Shown here: positions 41,462 through 50,630 of the stretch, one piece after another
Layout: each line of letters begins with the position of its first letter
How positions within the stretch are numbered: the first letter of the stretch is position 1
NCBI GenBank assembly: GCA_004010935.1
Contig: CP026511.1
Span: forward strand, 4,712,001-4,776,000
Direction: 5' to 3'
Length of the DNA stretch: 64,000 nucleotides
DNA from: Pseudomonadaceae bacterium SI-3
GTDB taxonomy: Bacteria; Pseudomonadota; Gammaproteobacteria; Pseudomonadales; Pseudomonadaceae
Notes under the pieces: model-generated
The model's database searches: none
Seen by the model: the letters and a program-made list of their open reading frames with translations, nothing else
What the model was told of the DNA's origin: nothing
Made by a program: the position numbers and the translations under genes

Positions 41462-42711
41462 GGTCGGGTATCTCCAAAGGCGAAATGCAGGCGGGCATTG
41501 CTCAACGATCGATCGCGGGCGACGTCAATACGCCGTAGCCGGGTCTCCACAAGCTGTCGTCGCGCTTCGATCACAGCGGTCAGCTCACCGCTTCCGGAGC
41601 GGTAATCGGCCATGGCAAGGCGGACCTTCTCTTCAGCGAGGGGTAGTAAGGTTTTGTCGAGGCGGATGAGTGCGCGGTCCAGACGCTGATACTCAGCGAG
41701 GTCAGTACTCAGCTCTTGGTTGTACAGGCGCAAGGTCGCTTGGCGCTGAGCCTCGATCTGGGCAAGGCGAGCTCGTTCGGCCGCGATCTTCGGATCCTGC
41801 CGAGAGCTGGTAAACAGCGGCAGGTCGAAGCTGACGCTGAGGTTCACCATGTCGCCGTACTCACGGCCACGTCGCAGGTAGTCGACCCCCCAACTCCAAT
41901 CCGGTGTTTTCTCTGCGATGGCCTGGTGAACCTTTGCCTCCGCTTCACGAGTCATCGGGTCGAAGGCGAGTAACGCCGGGTGCCGGTTCAGGTTGTGCTG
42001 ATAGTTATCAACGGCGGCAAGCCATTGCGGCCAGTCACCTGTAAGCGGCTGGCCTGCTAGCTCGCCTATCCAGCGCCGGAGGCCGGCCCGCGCAACAGCC
42101 TGGTTACGCAGCAGCTCATCCTCTTGTTCAGCCAGCAATGCTGCCTCTTGCCTCGGAAGTACGCTGTCTGCGGTTTGTCCGCTGCCGCCAGCAATGCGGG
42201 CCTGAACAGCCCGCGAAAGGAGCTGATTCTCGCTGTAAAGCTGCTTGAAAAGGCTTAGCTTCTGCTCGACCGCGAAGCTAGCGATCCATGCCTCGGCGGT
42301 TGCTTGGCGCACACCGAGACGTTCAACCGTTTGCTGGGCGTTTGCGAGCGCAACACTAGCCTGCGCGGCCTCGACACGAGCGCGCCTTTTCGCTCGGTTT
42401 GGCACATCTTGCATGACCCCAACCATTTGCATGGTCATGGCCTCTTGCTCCAACTGCCAGCGAGCGTCACCTTCGATGGGCACGCTTTGCAGTCCAAGCT
42501 TAAGTTTAGGGTCAGGAAGCTCGCCGGCAGGGATTGCAGCGCTGCGTGCGGCCACCAGGTTGGCGGCTTGCGCATGCAGCGAAGGCGCGTCTTGCTCGGC
42601 CACGCTCAGAGCTTGTTCTAAGGTCAAAGCGGACGCTAACCCTGGAAACGAGAGCGCGCCCATGATCAAGGCGGCCACGTACGGCGGCGCCCAATAAATA
42701 CGGGGTTTCAT
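41458..42711 (-). CDS. cusC: CusC-type outer membrane efflux channel (TolC family)
   Basis: A 417-residue exported TolC-family protein. The signal peptide ends near GLASA, then LTLEQALSVAEQDAPSLHAQ opens the first coiled-coil repeat. A second repeat begins near DPKIAAERARLAQIEAQRQA, and LFTSSRQDP lies before it. The family's long alpha-helical barrel fits the high Ala/Gln/Glu content. It forms the exit duct for CusA-CusB. It is the first cus gene and overlaps cusB by four bases. An exported Cys/His protein gene lies 92 bases upstream on the same strand. Confidence 0.9.
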   Translation of the reverse strand: MKPRIYWAPPYVAALIMGALSFPGLASALTLEQALSVAEQDAPSLHAQAANLVAARSAAIPAGELPDPKLKLGLQSVPIEGDARWQLEQEAMTMQMVGVMQDVPNRAKRRARVEAAQASVALANAQQTVERLGVRQATAEAWIASFAVEQKLSLFKQLYSENQLLSRAVQARIAGGSGQTADSVLPRQEAALLAEQEDELLRNQAVARAGLRRWIGELAGQPLTGDWPQWLAAVDNYQHNLNRHPALLAFDPMTREAEAKVHQAIAEKTPDWSWGVDYLRRGREYGDMVNLSVSFDLPLFTSSRQDPKIAAERARLAQIEAQRQATLRLYNQELSTDLAEYQRLDRALIRLDKTLLPLAEEKVRLAMADYRSGSGELTAVIEARRQLVETRLRRIDVARDRSLSNARLHFAFGDTRP

Positions 42712-42803
42712 TTGCGAAGGATTCCTGATCTTTCATGCGAGCCAAAGGCGCGCGGTAGCCGGCCCGAATGCTCACTCGGGCGGTTCCTATAATTTGATCG
42801 GAA

Positions 42804-43181
42804 TTAGACGCGGGGTGGATGCCAGACGGCGTCTAAAAGGCTAGAGGGGATCAGGCCGTTATAGGGAGTGGTCACGGGTTTAGCAGCAGGCATCAGCTGG
42901 GCTTTTATTGAGACAAGCTGAAGGATACTTGCAGTTTTGCATTCTTGGCCCGTCTTGCAGACGGTCGCCGTTCCATGCTCATTCGCTTCACAGCACTCGG
43001 GCTCAGCGCCGCTGACGCCAGCCATCGACGCGTGGCTGGCTGCCATAGCCTCTATGCCTACCCTATCAGGCATTACGTGATGCGCTGACGACCCAACCGG
43101 CATGAGCAATTGCGCCATCCCGTTGATCGGAAGCGCGAGCACTAGCAGCAGGACAAGGAAGGAGCGCATGTAGGACTTCAT
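42804..43181 (-). CDS. Exported Cys/Met/His protein upstream of cusC
   Basis: A 125-residue protein from ATG 43181. A hydrophobic N-terminus (MRSFLVLLLVLALPINGMAQ) acts as signal or anchor. A middle part rich in Met, His and Cys follows (HASMAGVSGAEPECCEANEH; TVCKTGQECKTASI). The tail is hydrophobic and basic and ends with VWHPPRV. I do not recognise the family; its position resembles that of the small copper-locus proteins often annotated CopL or CzcI-like. It may be first in the cusCBAF transcription unit. Function unknown. Confidence 0.6.
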   Translation of the reverse strand: MKSYMRSFLVLLLVLALPINGMAQLLMPVGSSAHHVMPDRVGIEAMAASHASMAGVSGAEPECCEANEHGTATVCKTGQECKTASILQLVSIKAQLMPAAKPVTTPYNGLIPSSLLDAVWHPPRV

Positions 43182-43218
43182 ATTTCCAGCTTACGGGGCA
43201 ATTCATGAGCAATCAATG

Positions 43219-43270
43219 AGGCTTCGGTCGCTTCGCAACCGAAGCCTAAGCCTAAGCCTAAGCCTAAGCC
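43219..43270. repeat. Hairpin and AAGCCT hexamer array between copper genes
   Basis: Arms AGGCTTCGGT and ACCGAAGCCT (43,219-43,228 / 43,238-43,247) enclose a 9-base loop. The right arm runs directly into 4.8 tandem copies of AAGCCT (43,242-43,270). The hairpin sits just after the P-type ATPase stop and could end its minus-strand message. The hexamer array is a slippage-prone microsatellite. Confidence 0.6.
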
Positions 43271-43278
43271 GACAGGCT

Positions 43279-45642
43279 TCAAACTACACGCGTTTGACGG
43301 AGCCGGAGTGCGTTGAACACAACCGATGCTGAGCTGAGGCTCATGGCCAGGGCAGCAATCATCGGAGACAGCAACAGTCCGAAGAACGGATAGAGCAGAC
43401 CTGCGGCAATCGGGATGCTCAACCCGTTGTACATAAAGGCAAACAGAAGGTTCTGACGCATATTGCGAACCGTCGCCACCGAAAGCGTGCGCGCGCGCAG
43501 TATCCCCATCAGGTCACCTTTAACGAGCGTAACTTGGGCGCTGTTCATGGCGACGTCAGTGCCCGTGCCCATCGCTATGCCGACATCAGCCCTGGCGAGC
43601 GCCGGCGCATCATTTATTCCGTCGCCTGCCATGGCGACTACTTTACCTAGGGCTTGTAGCTTAACCACCAGCGCCTCCTTGTCCTGCGGCTTCACTTCGC
43701 CATGCACCTCATCGATCGATAGCTCACGAGCCACCGCGCGGGCAGTGGTAAGCCCGTCGCCGGTGGCCATGATGACTTGCACGCCCTCCGCTTGGAGCCG
43801 CGCTACAGCTTCCTTGGAAGTCGGTTTGATTGGGTCCGATACGGCCAGCAAGCCGGCAAGTGCCCCATCAACAGCCAGGTACACAATGCTGGTACCGCTC
43901 TCGCGCATTTTTTCTGCCTGATCTCTCAACGGCTCGACGCTCACACCCGCATCTTCCATAAGCGCGGTGTTGCCTAGTTGTAGCTGCTTGCCTTCCACCA
44001 GACCACGGACTCCGATACCTGACCCTGACTCGAAGGTCTCTGGCTTCGCCAGCTGGATACCTTCGCTTCTGGCATGGTCTACGATCGCGTGGGCTAGGGG
44101 ATGCTCACTACCTTGATCCAAGCTGGCAGACAAACGGATGACTTCCTGCGAGTCAAACGGCGTGACGCCTATGGCCCGATCGAAGACAGGTCGGCCCTCG
44201 GTCAAGGTTCCTGTTTTATCGACAATCAGCGTGTCTACCTTACGGACGTTCTCGATGGCGCCTGCGTCTCTGAAAAGCACTCCGCTTCCAGCCGCTTTGC
44301 CTGTGGCAACCATGATCGACATAGGCGTTGCAAGGCCAAGTGCGCAAGGGCAAGCAATGATCAGAACCGCAACTGCATTGATCAGGCCGAATACCCAGCC
44401 CTGCTCGGGTCCAAACAGGCCCCATGCAAAGAATGTCAGCAAGGCGATACCAATGACCGTCAGCACGAAATAACCCGCAACCGTGTCCGCCATTCGCTGC
44501 ATGGGTGCTTTGGAGCGTTGCGCATTCGCAACCATCTGGACGATTTGTGAAAGCATAGTCCCGGAGCCAACCCTGGTGGCTCGCATGACAAGCGAGCCGC
44601 TCGTGTTCATCGTCGCGCCGATGAGCGCATCGCCTGCTCGCTTCGTCACTGGGACGGGCTCGCCCGTAAGCATGGACTCGTCGACGGCGCTCTCGCCCTC
44701 TAATACCTCTCCATCAACGGGTACCTTTTCACCAGGACGAACGCGCAGATGGTCGCCCTCGTGAACATGTGTGAGCGGGATGTCCTCCTCGGAACCATCC
44801 TTGGCGATACGGCGAGCTGTTTTGGGTGATAAGCCAAGCAGGGACTTGATTGCGGAAGATGTCTGAGAGCGGGCCTTCAGTTCGAGCAGCTGACCTAAAA
44901 GCGTCAGTGAAATGATGACCGCTGCGGCTTCGTAGTAAACGCCTATCCGGCCGCCCACAGTGAATGACTCTGGAAATATGCTCGGTAAGACGGTTGCTAC
45001 GATGCTGTAAATATACGCAGCCCCTGTGCCAAGCCCGATCAACGTCCACATGTTTGGGCTGCGATGCTTAACTGATGCGAAACCGCGCACGAAAAATGGC
45101 CAACCTGCCCACAAGACAACCGGGGTCGTAAGGGCTAGTTCAACCCAGTTCTGGCTAGCGCCGTGAAACAGCGGTATCGCATGTCCCGCCATTGCCAACA
45201 GGGTTACTGCTACGGTCAGGGGCAGAGACCACCAGAATCGCTTCGAGAAGTCCTTGAGTTCGGGATTCTCCTCCTCGTCGAGTTCAGGGATCAGAGGTTC
45301 CAATGACATCCCGCAGATAGGGCAATCACCTGGACCCATTTGGCGGATCTCAGGGTGCATCGGGCAGGTGTACTCGGTCGTTGCATCACCGGCGGATGCC
45401 TTCTGTGCGGGCGGCGTGGATGCCTGAGGCGATGACCCATGAGCCTGCTGTGCAGCAAGATATCTAGCAGGGTCAGAACGGAACTTGGTCCGGCACCCCT
45501 GGCTGCAGAAGCGGTAAGTGGTTCCTTGGTAATCCTGCTCATGCTCGCTGTTCTCTTTCACCTTCATCCCGCAGACCGGGTCTGTGAGCGGTGCTGATCC
45601 TTTCGTTTGGTCAGGCTGATGGTGGCAATGCGAGGAGGACAT
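43279..45642 (-). CDS. copA: Copper-translocating P1B-type ATPase
   Basis: A 787-residue inner membrane pump. It lacks an N-terminal CxxC HMA domain; instead there are a YHS domain ([28 protein letters not shown]) and a heavy-metal-binding segment ([20 protein letters not shown], then GMSLEPL). The transport motif Cys431-Pro-Cys433 lies in [13 protein letters not shown], the phosphorylation site is Asp475 in [10 protein letters not shown], and the hinge is [20 protein letters not shown]. It exports Cu(I) from cytoplasm to periplasm. A perfect metal box lies 133 bases upstream. The name copA duplicates that of the multicopper oxidase; copF or cueA are also used for this group. Confidence 0.93.
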   Translation of the reverse strand: MSSSHCHHQPDQTKGSAPLTDPVCGMKVKENSEHEQDYQGTTYRFCSQGCRTKFRSDPARYLAAQQAHGSSPQASTPPAQKASAGDATTEYTCPMHPEIRQMGPGDCPICGMSLEPLIPELDEEENPELKDFSKRFWWSLPLTVAVTLLAMAGHAIPLFHGASQNWVELALTTPVVLWAGWPFFVRGFASVKHRSPNMWTLIGLGTGAAYIYSIVATVLPSIFPESFTVGGRIGVYYEAAAVIISLTLLGQLLELKARSQTSSAIKSLLGLSPKTARRIAKDGSEEDIPLTHVHEGDHLRVRPGEKVPVDGEVLEGESAVDESMLTGEPVPVTKRAGDALIGATMNTSGSLVMRATRVGSGTMLSQIVQMVANAQRSKAPMQRMADTVAGYFVLTVIGIALLTFFAWGLFGPEQGWVFGLINAVAVLIIACPCALGLATPMSIMVATGKAAGSGVLFRDAGAIENVRKVDTLIVDKTGTLTEGRPVFDRAIGVTPFDSQEVIRLSASLDQGSEHPLAHAIVDHARSEGIQLAKPETFESGSGIGVRGLVEGKQLQLGNTALMEDAGVSVEPLRDQAEKMRESGTSIVYLAVDGALAGLLAVSDPIKPTSKEAVARLQAEGVQVIMATGDGLTTARAVARELSIDEVHGEVKPQDKEALVVKLQALGKVVAMAGDGINDAPALARADVGIAMGTGTDVAMNSAQVTLVKGDLMGILRARTLSVATVRNMRQNLLFAFMYNGLSIPIAAGLLYPFFGLLLSPMIAALAMSLSSASVVFNALRLRQTRVV

Positions 45643-45774
45643 GCGAGCTCCTTGGATGAGTTAGTTAGCAGCGAACGTGGCAAGTACACCGACGGTTACG
45701 GAGTATTCTTCCAGTCTTGCTGAGTCTGACAGCCACCATATGAAAAGCGTCCTGACCTAAAGCTGATGCGCTGA

Positions 45775-45788
45775 TTACATTTTTGTAA
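45775..45788. promoter_or_regulatory. Metal-regulator box upstream of the copper ATPase
   Basis: TTACATTTTTGTAA, a perfect TTACA-N4-TGTAA preceded by GA, 133 bases upstream of the P-type ATPase start on the minus strand. A divergent small gene starts at 45,943. Confidence 0.65.
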
Positions 45789-45942
45789 GCTTGCCGGGCA
45801 CTTAAGGGCGACTTGCTGTTAGGAAGGCGGCATTTCCGCGTATGCGTTATAAGGCAGTGCGTCGACATGGATTCGCATAAAGGGACTGGATTGATCAGCT
45901 ACGCCTCGTAGCGCTGATTGTGATGCTTCTCATGTTGCGGAG

Positions 45943-46191
45943 ATGGAGGAACAAAGCCGCGAAAAAGCAGCCTCCGTTCACTTCCTAGATGGCATTAACG
46001 CCCGCGTCGCGGCCTTGGTGCATTACCTGGATGTTGGTGGTGTTCAACCCTCCGAGGCTGCCAGCATCGAACGTGTACTGGCCGGGCGGCGCGAAACCAT
46101 CCTTAACGATGACCGCCTGCTAACGGCCGCATGCGGTATCTTCGATGGGTTGCTGGCGGCATTTGTAAAAGACGAGACCGCTGATGAATGA
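45943..46191 (+). CDS. Small protein of unknown function upstream of the chrA fragment
   Basis: An 82-residue acidic, largely helical protein ([40 protein letters not shown]). There is no signal peptide and no motif I recognise. Its end overlaps the chrA fragment start by eight bases, so it was probably the first gene of a chromate operon, but it does not resemble ChrB. The ribosome site is weak. Confidence 0.45.
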   Translation: MEEQSREKAASVHFLDGINARVAALVHYLDVGGVQPSEAASIERVLAGRRETILNDDRLLTAACGIFDGLLAAFVKDETADE

Positions 46192-46627
46192 GACCACACT
46201 GTCGCCTGCAGAGCAGGATCTGCCGCGTGCTGAACCTGTCAGCCTGCTCCAGGCTTTTCTGTTCTGGCTAAAACTTGGCTTTATCAGCTTCGGCGGCCCG
46301 GCTGGGCAGATCTCGATCATGCACCAGGAGCTGGTGGAGCGTCGGCGCTGGATCTCTGAGCGGCGTTTTCTGCATGCACTGAACTACTGCATGTTGCTGC
46401 CGGGGCCGGAAGCCCAGCAGTTGGCCACCTATATCGGCTGGCTGATGCACCGTACCTGGGGCGGCGTGATTGCTGGGGTACTGTTTGTACTGCCCTCGCT
46501 GTTTATCCTGATCGCTCTGTCATGGGTCTACATCGCTTTTGGGGATGTGCCGGTGGTGGCCGGACTGTTCTACGGGATCAAACCCGCCGTGACCGCCATG
46601 CGCAAGGCTTCATTGATCAGAACATGA
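46184..46627 (+). pseudogene. chrA: Truncated chromate transporter ChrA (N-terminal part)
   Basis: The frame matches the first CHR domain of Chr[61 protein letters not shown] and [14 protein letters not shown]. At about 46,608 family similarity ends, and eight foreign residues lead to TGA. A complete ChrA has about 400 residues with two such domains; only about 140 remain. Sequence after 46,609 is unrelated to ChrA, so an insertion or rearrangement cut the gene. Not expected to transport chromate on its own. Confidence 0.8.
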
Positions 46628-46649
46628 CGCTAGTGATGGATTCGATCTT

Positions 46650-47123
46650 ATGTCTAGCATTGTTATCCCTCAAACCACGCGGAACAGGTATCTCAGTGGG
46701 ATTGCCGCTCTAAACCTTCCGTCTGCCGCAGGAACTGGGGACTGGCACTTCCTACAAACTTTCTTTGTACAGAGGTCTAGACGTTCAACTGGCTTCATAT
46801 GTGGCTTGGGTTGCGAAATAGATACGACAGCCTTTCTAGGTGATGTCGGTGTGTTCGAATGCTCTAAGCTGTTAAAGAGCTTGGATATAGAATTCGTAGG
46901 CGATGCGGCATACTCTGCAAACCACACACGAGCTGTAGCGGACCTAGTTATCGCTGCAATCCGCATTGGGCGTAATGTGGATCATCTATGCATTGATGAT
47001 TGGCTACCCAAAATGTCTGATAAAGAAAGACTAATAGCTATGCTGCAGCAGGCATACTCAAATATGAATGAAGAACTGCGGCAAGCTCTCAACGTCTGGG
47101 TTCTGAGTAATTTACCTAAATAA
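46650..47123 (+). CDS. Uncharacterised 157-residue accessory protein
   Basis: Starts MSSIVIPQTTRNRYLSGIAA and includes GTGDWHFLQTFFVQRSRR, ICGLGCEIDTTAFLGDVGVF, ECSKLLKSLDIEFVGDAAYS and ANHTRAVADLVIAAIRIG. It is soluble with no signal peptide. I have an uncertain memory of similar proteins beside toxin- or defence-type genes, but I cannot name the family. It lies just after the chrA breakpoint in lower-GC sequence, so it probably came in with the insert. The only nearby candidate partner is the convergent gene at 47,473. Confidence 0.55.
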   Translation: MSSIVIPQTTRNRYLSGIAALNLPSAAGTGDWHFLQTFFVQRSRRSTGFICGLGCEIDTTAFLGDVGVFECSKLLKSLDIEFVGDAAYSANHTRAVADLVIAAIRIGRNVDHLCIDDWLPKMSDKERLIAMLQQAYSNMNEELRQALNVWVLSNLPK

Positions 47124-47472
47124 ATTTGCGAAATTTGCTTAGGGCGGTACGAGGCCGCACTAAGCGATCACTACGCACCTCGGGTGGTGAGGTAAAGGAA
47201 TAAATACTTCGCAAGCTGACCTTCCGCGCGGTGGAAGGCAGATCGTAGATCTGCTGCCTGCACCGGCTATCTTTACCATGCGTTTCATCTCGAAAGGGTT
47301 CAGAACCTACGCTGATGTAACAGACCGAGCTAGACGTCTGACCGGCTGCAACCGGCCAAAAGCTGCCTGTCGTTGAGTGCAATTTTTGACTCATGGCTGC
47401 CAGCAACGGCAGCAGTTAAAATGCTCAGAGACGATCACTCAACGAGCAATAGACCTAGTTTGTTCGACCGAG
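47124..47472. other. Gene-free stretch in the scrambled region
   Basis: About 350 bases with no supported gene. It contains short inverted motifs (for example ACCGGCTGCAACCGGCC near 47,340) and a stop-rich, mixed-composition sequence. No integrase, att site or terminal repeat was recognised. Confidence 0.35.
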
Positions 47473-47721
47473 CTAGATTAGTAAAAGCTCTTTCACTTTT
47501 TGCTTGATTTCAGCAGGGCTTTCTTCAAATCCGTATTTACCGGCATTATCTTTAGAAGAGTTATATCCCAAGAAATAACCATTGTATTGAAAGTAGTTAG
47601 TGTCAATTTTTCGCCTGCTTGGCTTGCCTTTTTCCAGCATATCCAGAAGCGTTTTTAAGTGTGAGCGTGTTAGCCAGAATTTTAGAAGTAATCCGCTCCC
47701 TAGCACTTCAGTGCCGATCAT
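47473..47721 (-). CDS. Small hypothetical protein, possibly a gene fragment
   Basis: An 82-residue basic protein: MIGTEVLGSGLLLKFWLTRS, HLKTLLDMLEKGKPSRRKID, TNYFQYNGYFLGYNSSKDNA and then a Lys/Glu-rich end (ESPAEIKQKVKELLLI). The A/T-rich codon use differs from the surrounding Pseudomonas genes. No ribosome site is clear before ATG 47721 and the frame also opens from a TTG at 47,742, so this may be the 3' end of a longer gene cut at about 47,750. Function unknown. Confidence 0.4.
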   Translation of the reverse strand: MIGTEVLGSGLLLKFWLTRSHLKTLLDMLEKGKPSRRKIDTNYFQYNGYFLGYNSSKDNAGKYGFEESPAEIKQKVKELLLI

Positions 47722-47784
47722 TGGAGCTGCTTGAAAGCCCAAGGCCTAGCTCAGGGCTAGTCGTCTACACCAGTTCCGCTATGT

Positions 47785-47961
47785 ATGCTGAAGGGGGCCC
47801 AACCACTCTACCTGACCAGCAACCTCAAGCGCTTCGGCGAATTCAACCTCAAGCTAAACCGGCCACCGGAGCCCTGGATCAAGGACTCGGTGTTCCAACA
47901 AGCTGCCGGCTCGCTGCGGGTGATCAGACCTAGCCAGCTAGATACCGAGAAAACGCCATGA
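47785..47961 (+). pseudogene. 3' remnant of an unidentified gene coupled to the next one
   Basis: A 58-codon frame reads MLKGAQPLYLTSNLKRFGEF, NLKLNRPPEPWIKDSVFQQA and AGSLRVIRPSQLDTEKTP before TGA at 47,959. The composition is ordinary high-GC coding, and the stop overlaps the next ATG as ATGA, a hallmark of a real operon junction. A stop codon just upstream (47,758-47,760) and the lack of a ribosome site suggest the 5' part was lost in the rearrangement. Family unknown. Confidence 0.45.
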
Positions 47962-48320
47962 TCAACATTCCTCCCGCATCCTTCCGCCTTACACCGTACG
48001 GCGAAGTGGACGCCGTGGCGTTGGAAAACCTGCGCGACAGCTTCGACACCTCTCAACTGCTCCGGCTGGTTGATCGCTTGGACGTCTGCTTGGTGGAACT
48101 GGGTGGAATCACCTCCATTCGCGACGAGCTACTGAGATTGCATGCGATGGCTCTGACGATAGTTGAGGGCATCGCTCTTACGGTGCCTGCCGAGAGTGCT
48201 TGTATCTGGACAGAAGCCCAATCTCTACAGATGGATCTTGAGGCACTGGTTTCTTGGGCGCGCTCCGCTCAGCTCATCATTGCGCCGCTGATCAATCTTG
48301 CTCCACAGCACGAGGCATGA
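47958..48320 (+). CDS. Hypothetical 120-residue protein of mobile-DNA type
   Basis: Begins MINIPPASFRLTPYGEVDAV and continues LVDRLDVCLVELGGITSIRD, MALTIVEGIALTVPAESACI and LEALVSWARSAQLIIAPLIN. It is helical and soluble, without a signal peptide. I vaguely recall such proteins in Pseudomonas plasmids and integrated elements but cannot assign a function. Its start overlaps the stop of the upstream gene remnant by four bases. It converges on the ACR3/BASS-like gene. Confidence 0.5.
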   Translation: MINIPPASFRLTPYGEVDAVALENLRDSFDTSQLLRLVDRLDVCLVELGGITSIRDELLRLHAMALTIVEGIALTVPAESACIWTEAQSLQMDLEALVSWARSAQLIIAPLINLAPQHEA

Positions 48321-48345
48321 GCGCTCTCGCCGATTTCGACGAGGC

Positions 48346-49305
48346 TCAACTGTTTCTGACCATGGCTGGAATCGCCCGTAAGTAGATCAATTCACCAATC
48401 AGTTCTACGAGTGTCTGAGTAATCACAGCCGCCGCGGCCAGCGCGCGAATGGACTCCGGGAGCGCTAGGGCCAGGGGAAGCACTACAAGCGAGTTGCGAG
48501 TGCCTGAGCTAAAGGCCACTGCCCGTGCGGCAGAAGCCTCCAAGCCAAATAGCCGGGAGCTGAGTACGCCGAGGGCCGGAGCGAGTAGTAGAAACGCTCC
48601 GTATACCGGAAGCAACGGCGCCAGGATGTCGAGTTGGTACACGACAGCCGCGATCTGCGAACCCACCACCACGATTAGAACCAGGGCCATTGCAGGCACT
48701 GGCAGCCAGGCCCAACCTGCGCTCCATGCGCGAAGCAGCAGAGATCGGCGTCCGCCAAATTCGGTGAGCACAGCCGCTACCAAGGGTAGGACGATCAGTA
48801 ACAGGAAGGCTTCTGCGAAGGGCCACAGCTCGATCACTGTGCCGGCTTCGGGGCCAAGGATTAGCCGCAAGTAGAGGGGCAGCAGCAGAAGCTGGAGCAA
48901 CAGCAGCAATGGCGTCGCCGCGAGCACCAGACGAGAGTCCCCTTTGCCCAGGTGGGTGAAGACCACCACGTAATCGATACAAGGCGTCAGCAGGACAAGC
49001 AGCGCGCCGACCAACAAGGCCTTGTTCGATGAGAGCGGCCACGTCACCAGCCACACCATCAATGGCACCAATAGGAAGTTGGCCAGCAACAAGGCACCGA
49101 CGAAGCGGCGGTTGGCAAAAGCTTCTCGCAGCTCCAAAAAAGGAATCTGCAGAAACATGGCATACATCAGCACGGCAATCGCCGGTGTGATGGCCATGGC
49201 CGTCAGTCCGGTGAATTGCGCAGAGCTCAGGCCTGCAATGGCAGCGGCCACCACCGCCGCGAAATAAAATGCTATCTGGTGTTCTTCCAGCCAGTCCCGC
49301 GACAT
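48346..49305 (-). CDS. ACR3/BASS-like carrier, annotated type arsenic resistance protein
   Basis: A 319-residue protein with about ten membrane helices in two repeats, like the bile acid:sodium symporter/ACR3 superfamily. Key segments are ITPAIAVLMYAMFLQIPFLE, LVGALLVLLTPCIDYVVVFT with a Cys in the fourth-helix region as in ACR3, and AVAFSSGTRNSLVVLPLALA with the second conserved GTRN motif. It may export arsenite or a related oxyanion. No arsR or arsC lies nearby. ATG 49305 has AGGGAAG upstream. The gene is divergent from dsbB. Confidence 0.75.
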   Translation of the reverse strand: MSRDWLEEHQIAFYFAAVVAAAIAGLSSAQFTGLTAMAITPAIAVLMYAMFLQIPFLELREAFANRRFVGALLLANFLLVPLMVWLVTWPLSSNKALLVGALLVLLTPCIDYVVVFTHLGKGDSRLVLAATPLLLLLQLLLLPLYLRLILGPEAGTVIELWPFAEAFLLLIVLPLVAAVLTEFGGRRSLLLRAWSAGWAWLPVPAMALVLIVVVGSQIAAVVYQLDILAPLLPVYGAFLLLAPALGVLSSRLFGLEASAARAVAFSSGTRNSLVVLPLALALPESIRALAAAAVITQTLVELIGELIYLRAIPAMVRNS

Positions 49306-49514
49306 CTGATATCTTCCCTTGTTGCGCAAGGGCGACATTCTCCCACTGGCATCGGATTTAACCCAGCGTTGAGGCTGGTTGCTTTTCGCTTTGCCGTTGG
49401 GCGAAGTCCGCAACGGTCCTAACAAGTCCTGCCGATAAGAGGATGCATGATGTTTCGAAATAACTGGATGGCGGGTCTGAGGCAAGTGCTCGCCATCGCC
49501 AGGAGTTAACCGCA

Positions 49515-49949
49515 ATGAATCCTCAACCTTCAGGCATGCCCTGGAACCTGCTGCTGCTAACCTGGCTGGTCGCACTGGTATCGACCCTGTCCGCGCTGTT
49601 CATTGGTGAGGTGATGGGCCAGGCACCCTGCGTGTTGTGCTGGTTCCAGCGTGCCTTCATGTTTCCGCTGGCGGTGATCCTGGCCATCGCCTGCTACCGC
49701 TCGGATTTCACCGTCTGGCACTATGCCCTGCCGCTGACCGCTATCGGTGCGGCACTGGCATTTGTTCACACGCTGCTCTATGCAGGGCTGATTCCACAGC
49801 CGATCCAGCCCTGCACGGCCACTGGTCCATCCTGCTCAGGCGCCGGAATGACCCTCTTCGGCGTGGTGCCCCTGCCGGCACTCGCCTTGTTCGCTTTTAT
49901 CCTTATCGCCATCCTGCTCATAATCATCCGTCGGAGAACCACCCCATGA
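49515..49949 (+). CDS. dsbB: DsbB-type disulfide oxidase (BdbC-like)
   Basis: A 144-residue inner membrane protein with four helices. The first loop has the redox pair in GEVMGQAPCVLCWFQRAFMF (CVLC), and the second loop carries Cys residues in IQPCTATGPSCSGAGM. It reoxidises the neighbouring DsbA-like protein and passes electrons to quinone. The length is that of the compact BdbC group rather than E. coli DsbB. Its stop overlaps the dsbA start (ATGA), so the pair is one unit. Confidence 0.88.
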   Translation: MNPQPSGMPWNLLLLTWLVALVSTLSALFIGEVMGQAPCVLCWFQRAFMFPLAVILAIACYRSDFTVWHYALPLTAIGAALAFVHTLLYAGLIPQPIQPCTATGPSCSGAGMTLFGVVPLPALALFAFILIAILLIIIRRRTTP

Positions 49950-50626
49950 ATCGCCGTTCCGTGGTCCTGATCGTCAGTGTCGTGATCCTGGCCGTCTTTG
50001 CTGCCGCCGCATTCTTCTATTCCCCCTCGCAATCGCCTCAACAGGCCCAGGCTCCCGGTTCGACAGCCCAAGAGACCGCGACACAACCCAAACAGAACGG
50101 CGGCCAGTTGGTTCGCTTCCACTCTCCAGTGTTCGGCCCGGCGCAAGCGCCAGTGACCATCGTCGAATTCTTTGACCCCTCCTGCGAGGCATGCCGCGCC
50201 TTCCACCCCTATGTGAAGCAGATCCTCGCCGAGAACCCGGAAGACGTGCGTTTGGTGCTGCGCTATGTACTGTTCCATCAAGGCTCCGAAGAGGTGGCGC
50301 GAATGCTGGAGGCGGCGCGTAAGCAAAATCTCCATGAACAAGTGTTGGGGGCTGTGCTGGAAGCCCAACCCGGTTGGCACGACGACCCCAAGGTAACGCA
50401 GGCATGGGCTGCTGCAGAGCGCGTCGGTTTGAACTTGGAACAGGCCCGCCAGGACATGCATACGCCTGGCGTCAACGCCGTGCTGGAAACGGACATGCAG
50501 GACGTTAAAGCCGTTGGGGTTCGTGGCACGCCGACTTTTTTTGTCAATGGTCGTGCGCTCAGCGAGTTTGGCCCGGAGCCGCTGCGCCAGTTGGTGAACA
50601 GCGAAGTGGCCAAGGCACGAGAATGA
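49946..50626 (+). CDS. DsbA-family thiol-disulfide protein (BdbD-like)
   Basis: A 226-residue membrane-anchored protein. An N-terminal helix (RSVVLIVSVVILAVFAAAAF) and a Gln/Ser/Pro linker precede a thioredoxin-like domain with active site CEAC (FFDPSCEACRAFHPYVK) and cis-Pro loop GVRGTPTFFVNGR. It oxidises or isomerises thiols of exported proteins. Start ATG 49946 overlaps the dsbB stop. Placed in a metal island, it may repair copper-damaged disulfides in the periplasm. The ICMT-like gene follows five bases after its stop. Confidence 0.88.
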   Translation: MNRRSVVLIVSVVILAVFAAAAFFYSPSQSPQQAQAPGSTAQETATQPKQNGGQLVRFHSPVFGPAQAPVTIVEFFDPSCEACRAFHPYVKQILAENPEDVRLVLRYVLFHQGSEEVARMLEAARKQNLHEQVLGAVLEAQPGWHDDPKVTQAWAAAERVGLNLEQARQDMHTPGVNAVLETDMQDVKAVGVRGTPTFFVNGRALSEFGPEPLRQLVNSEVAKARE

Positions 50627-50630
50627 CACT

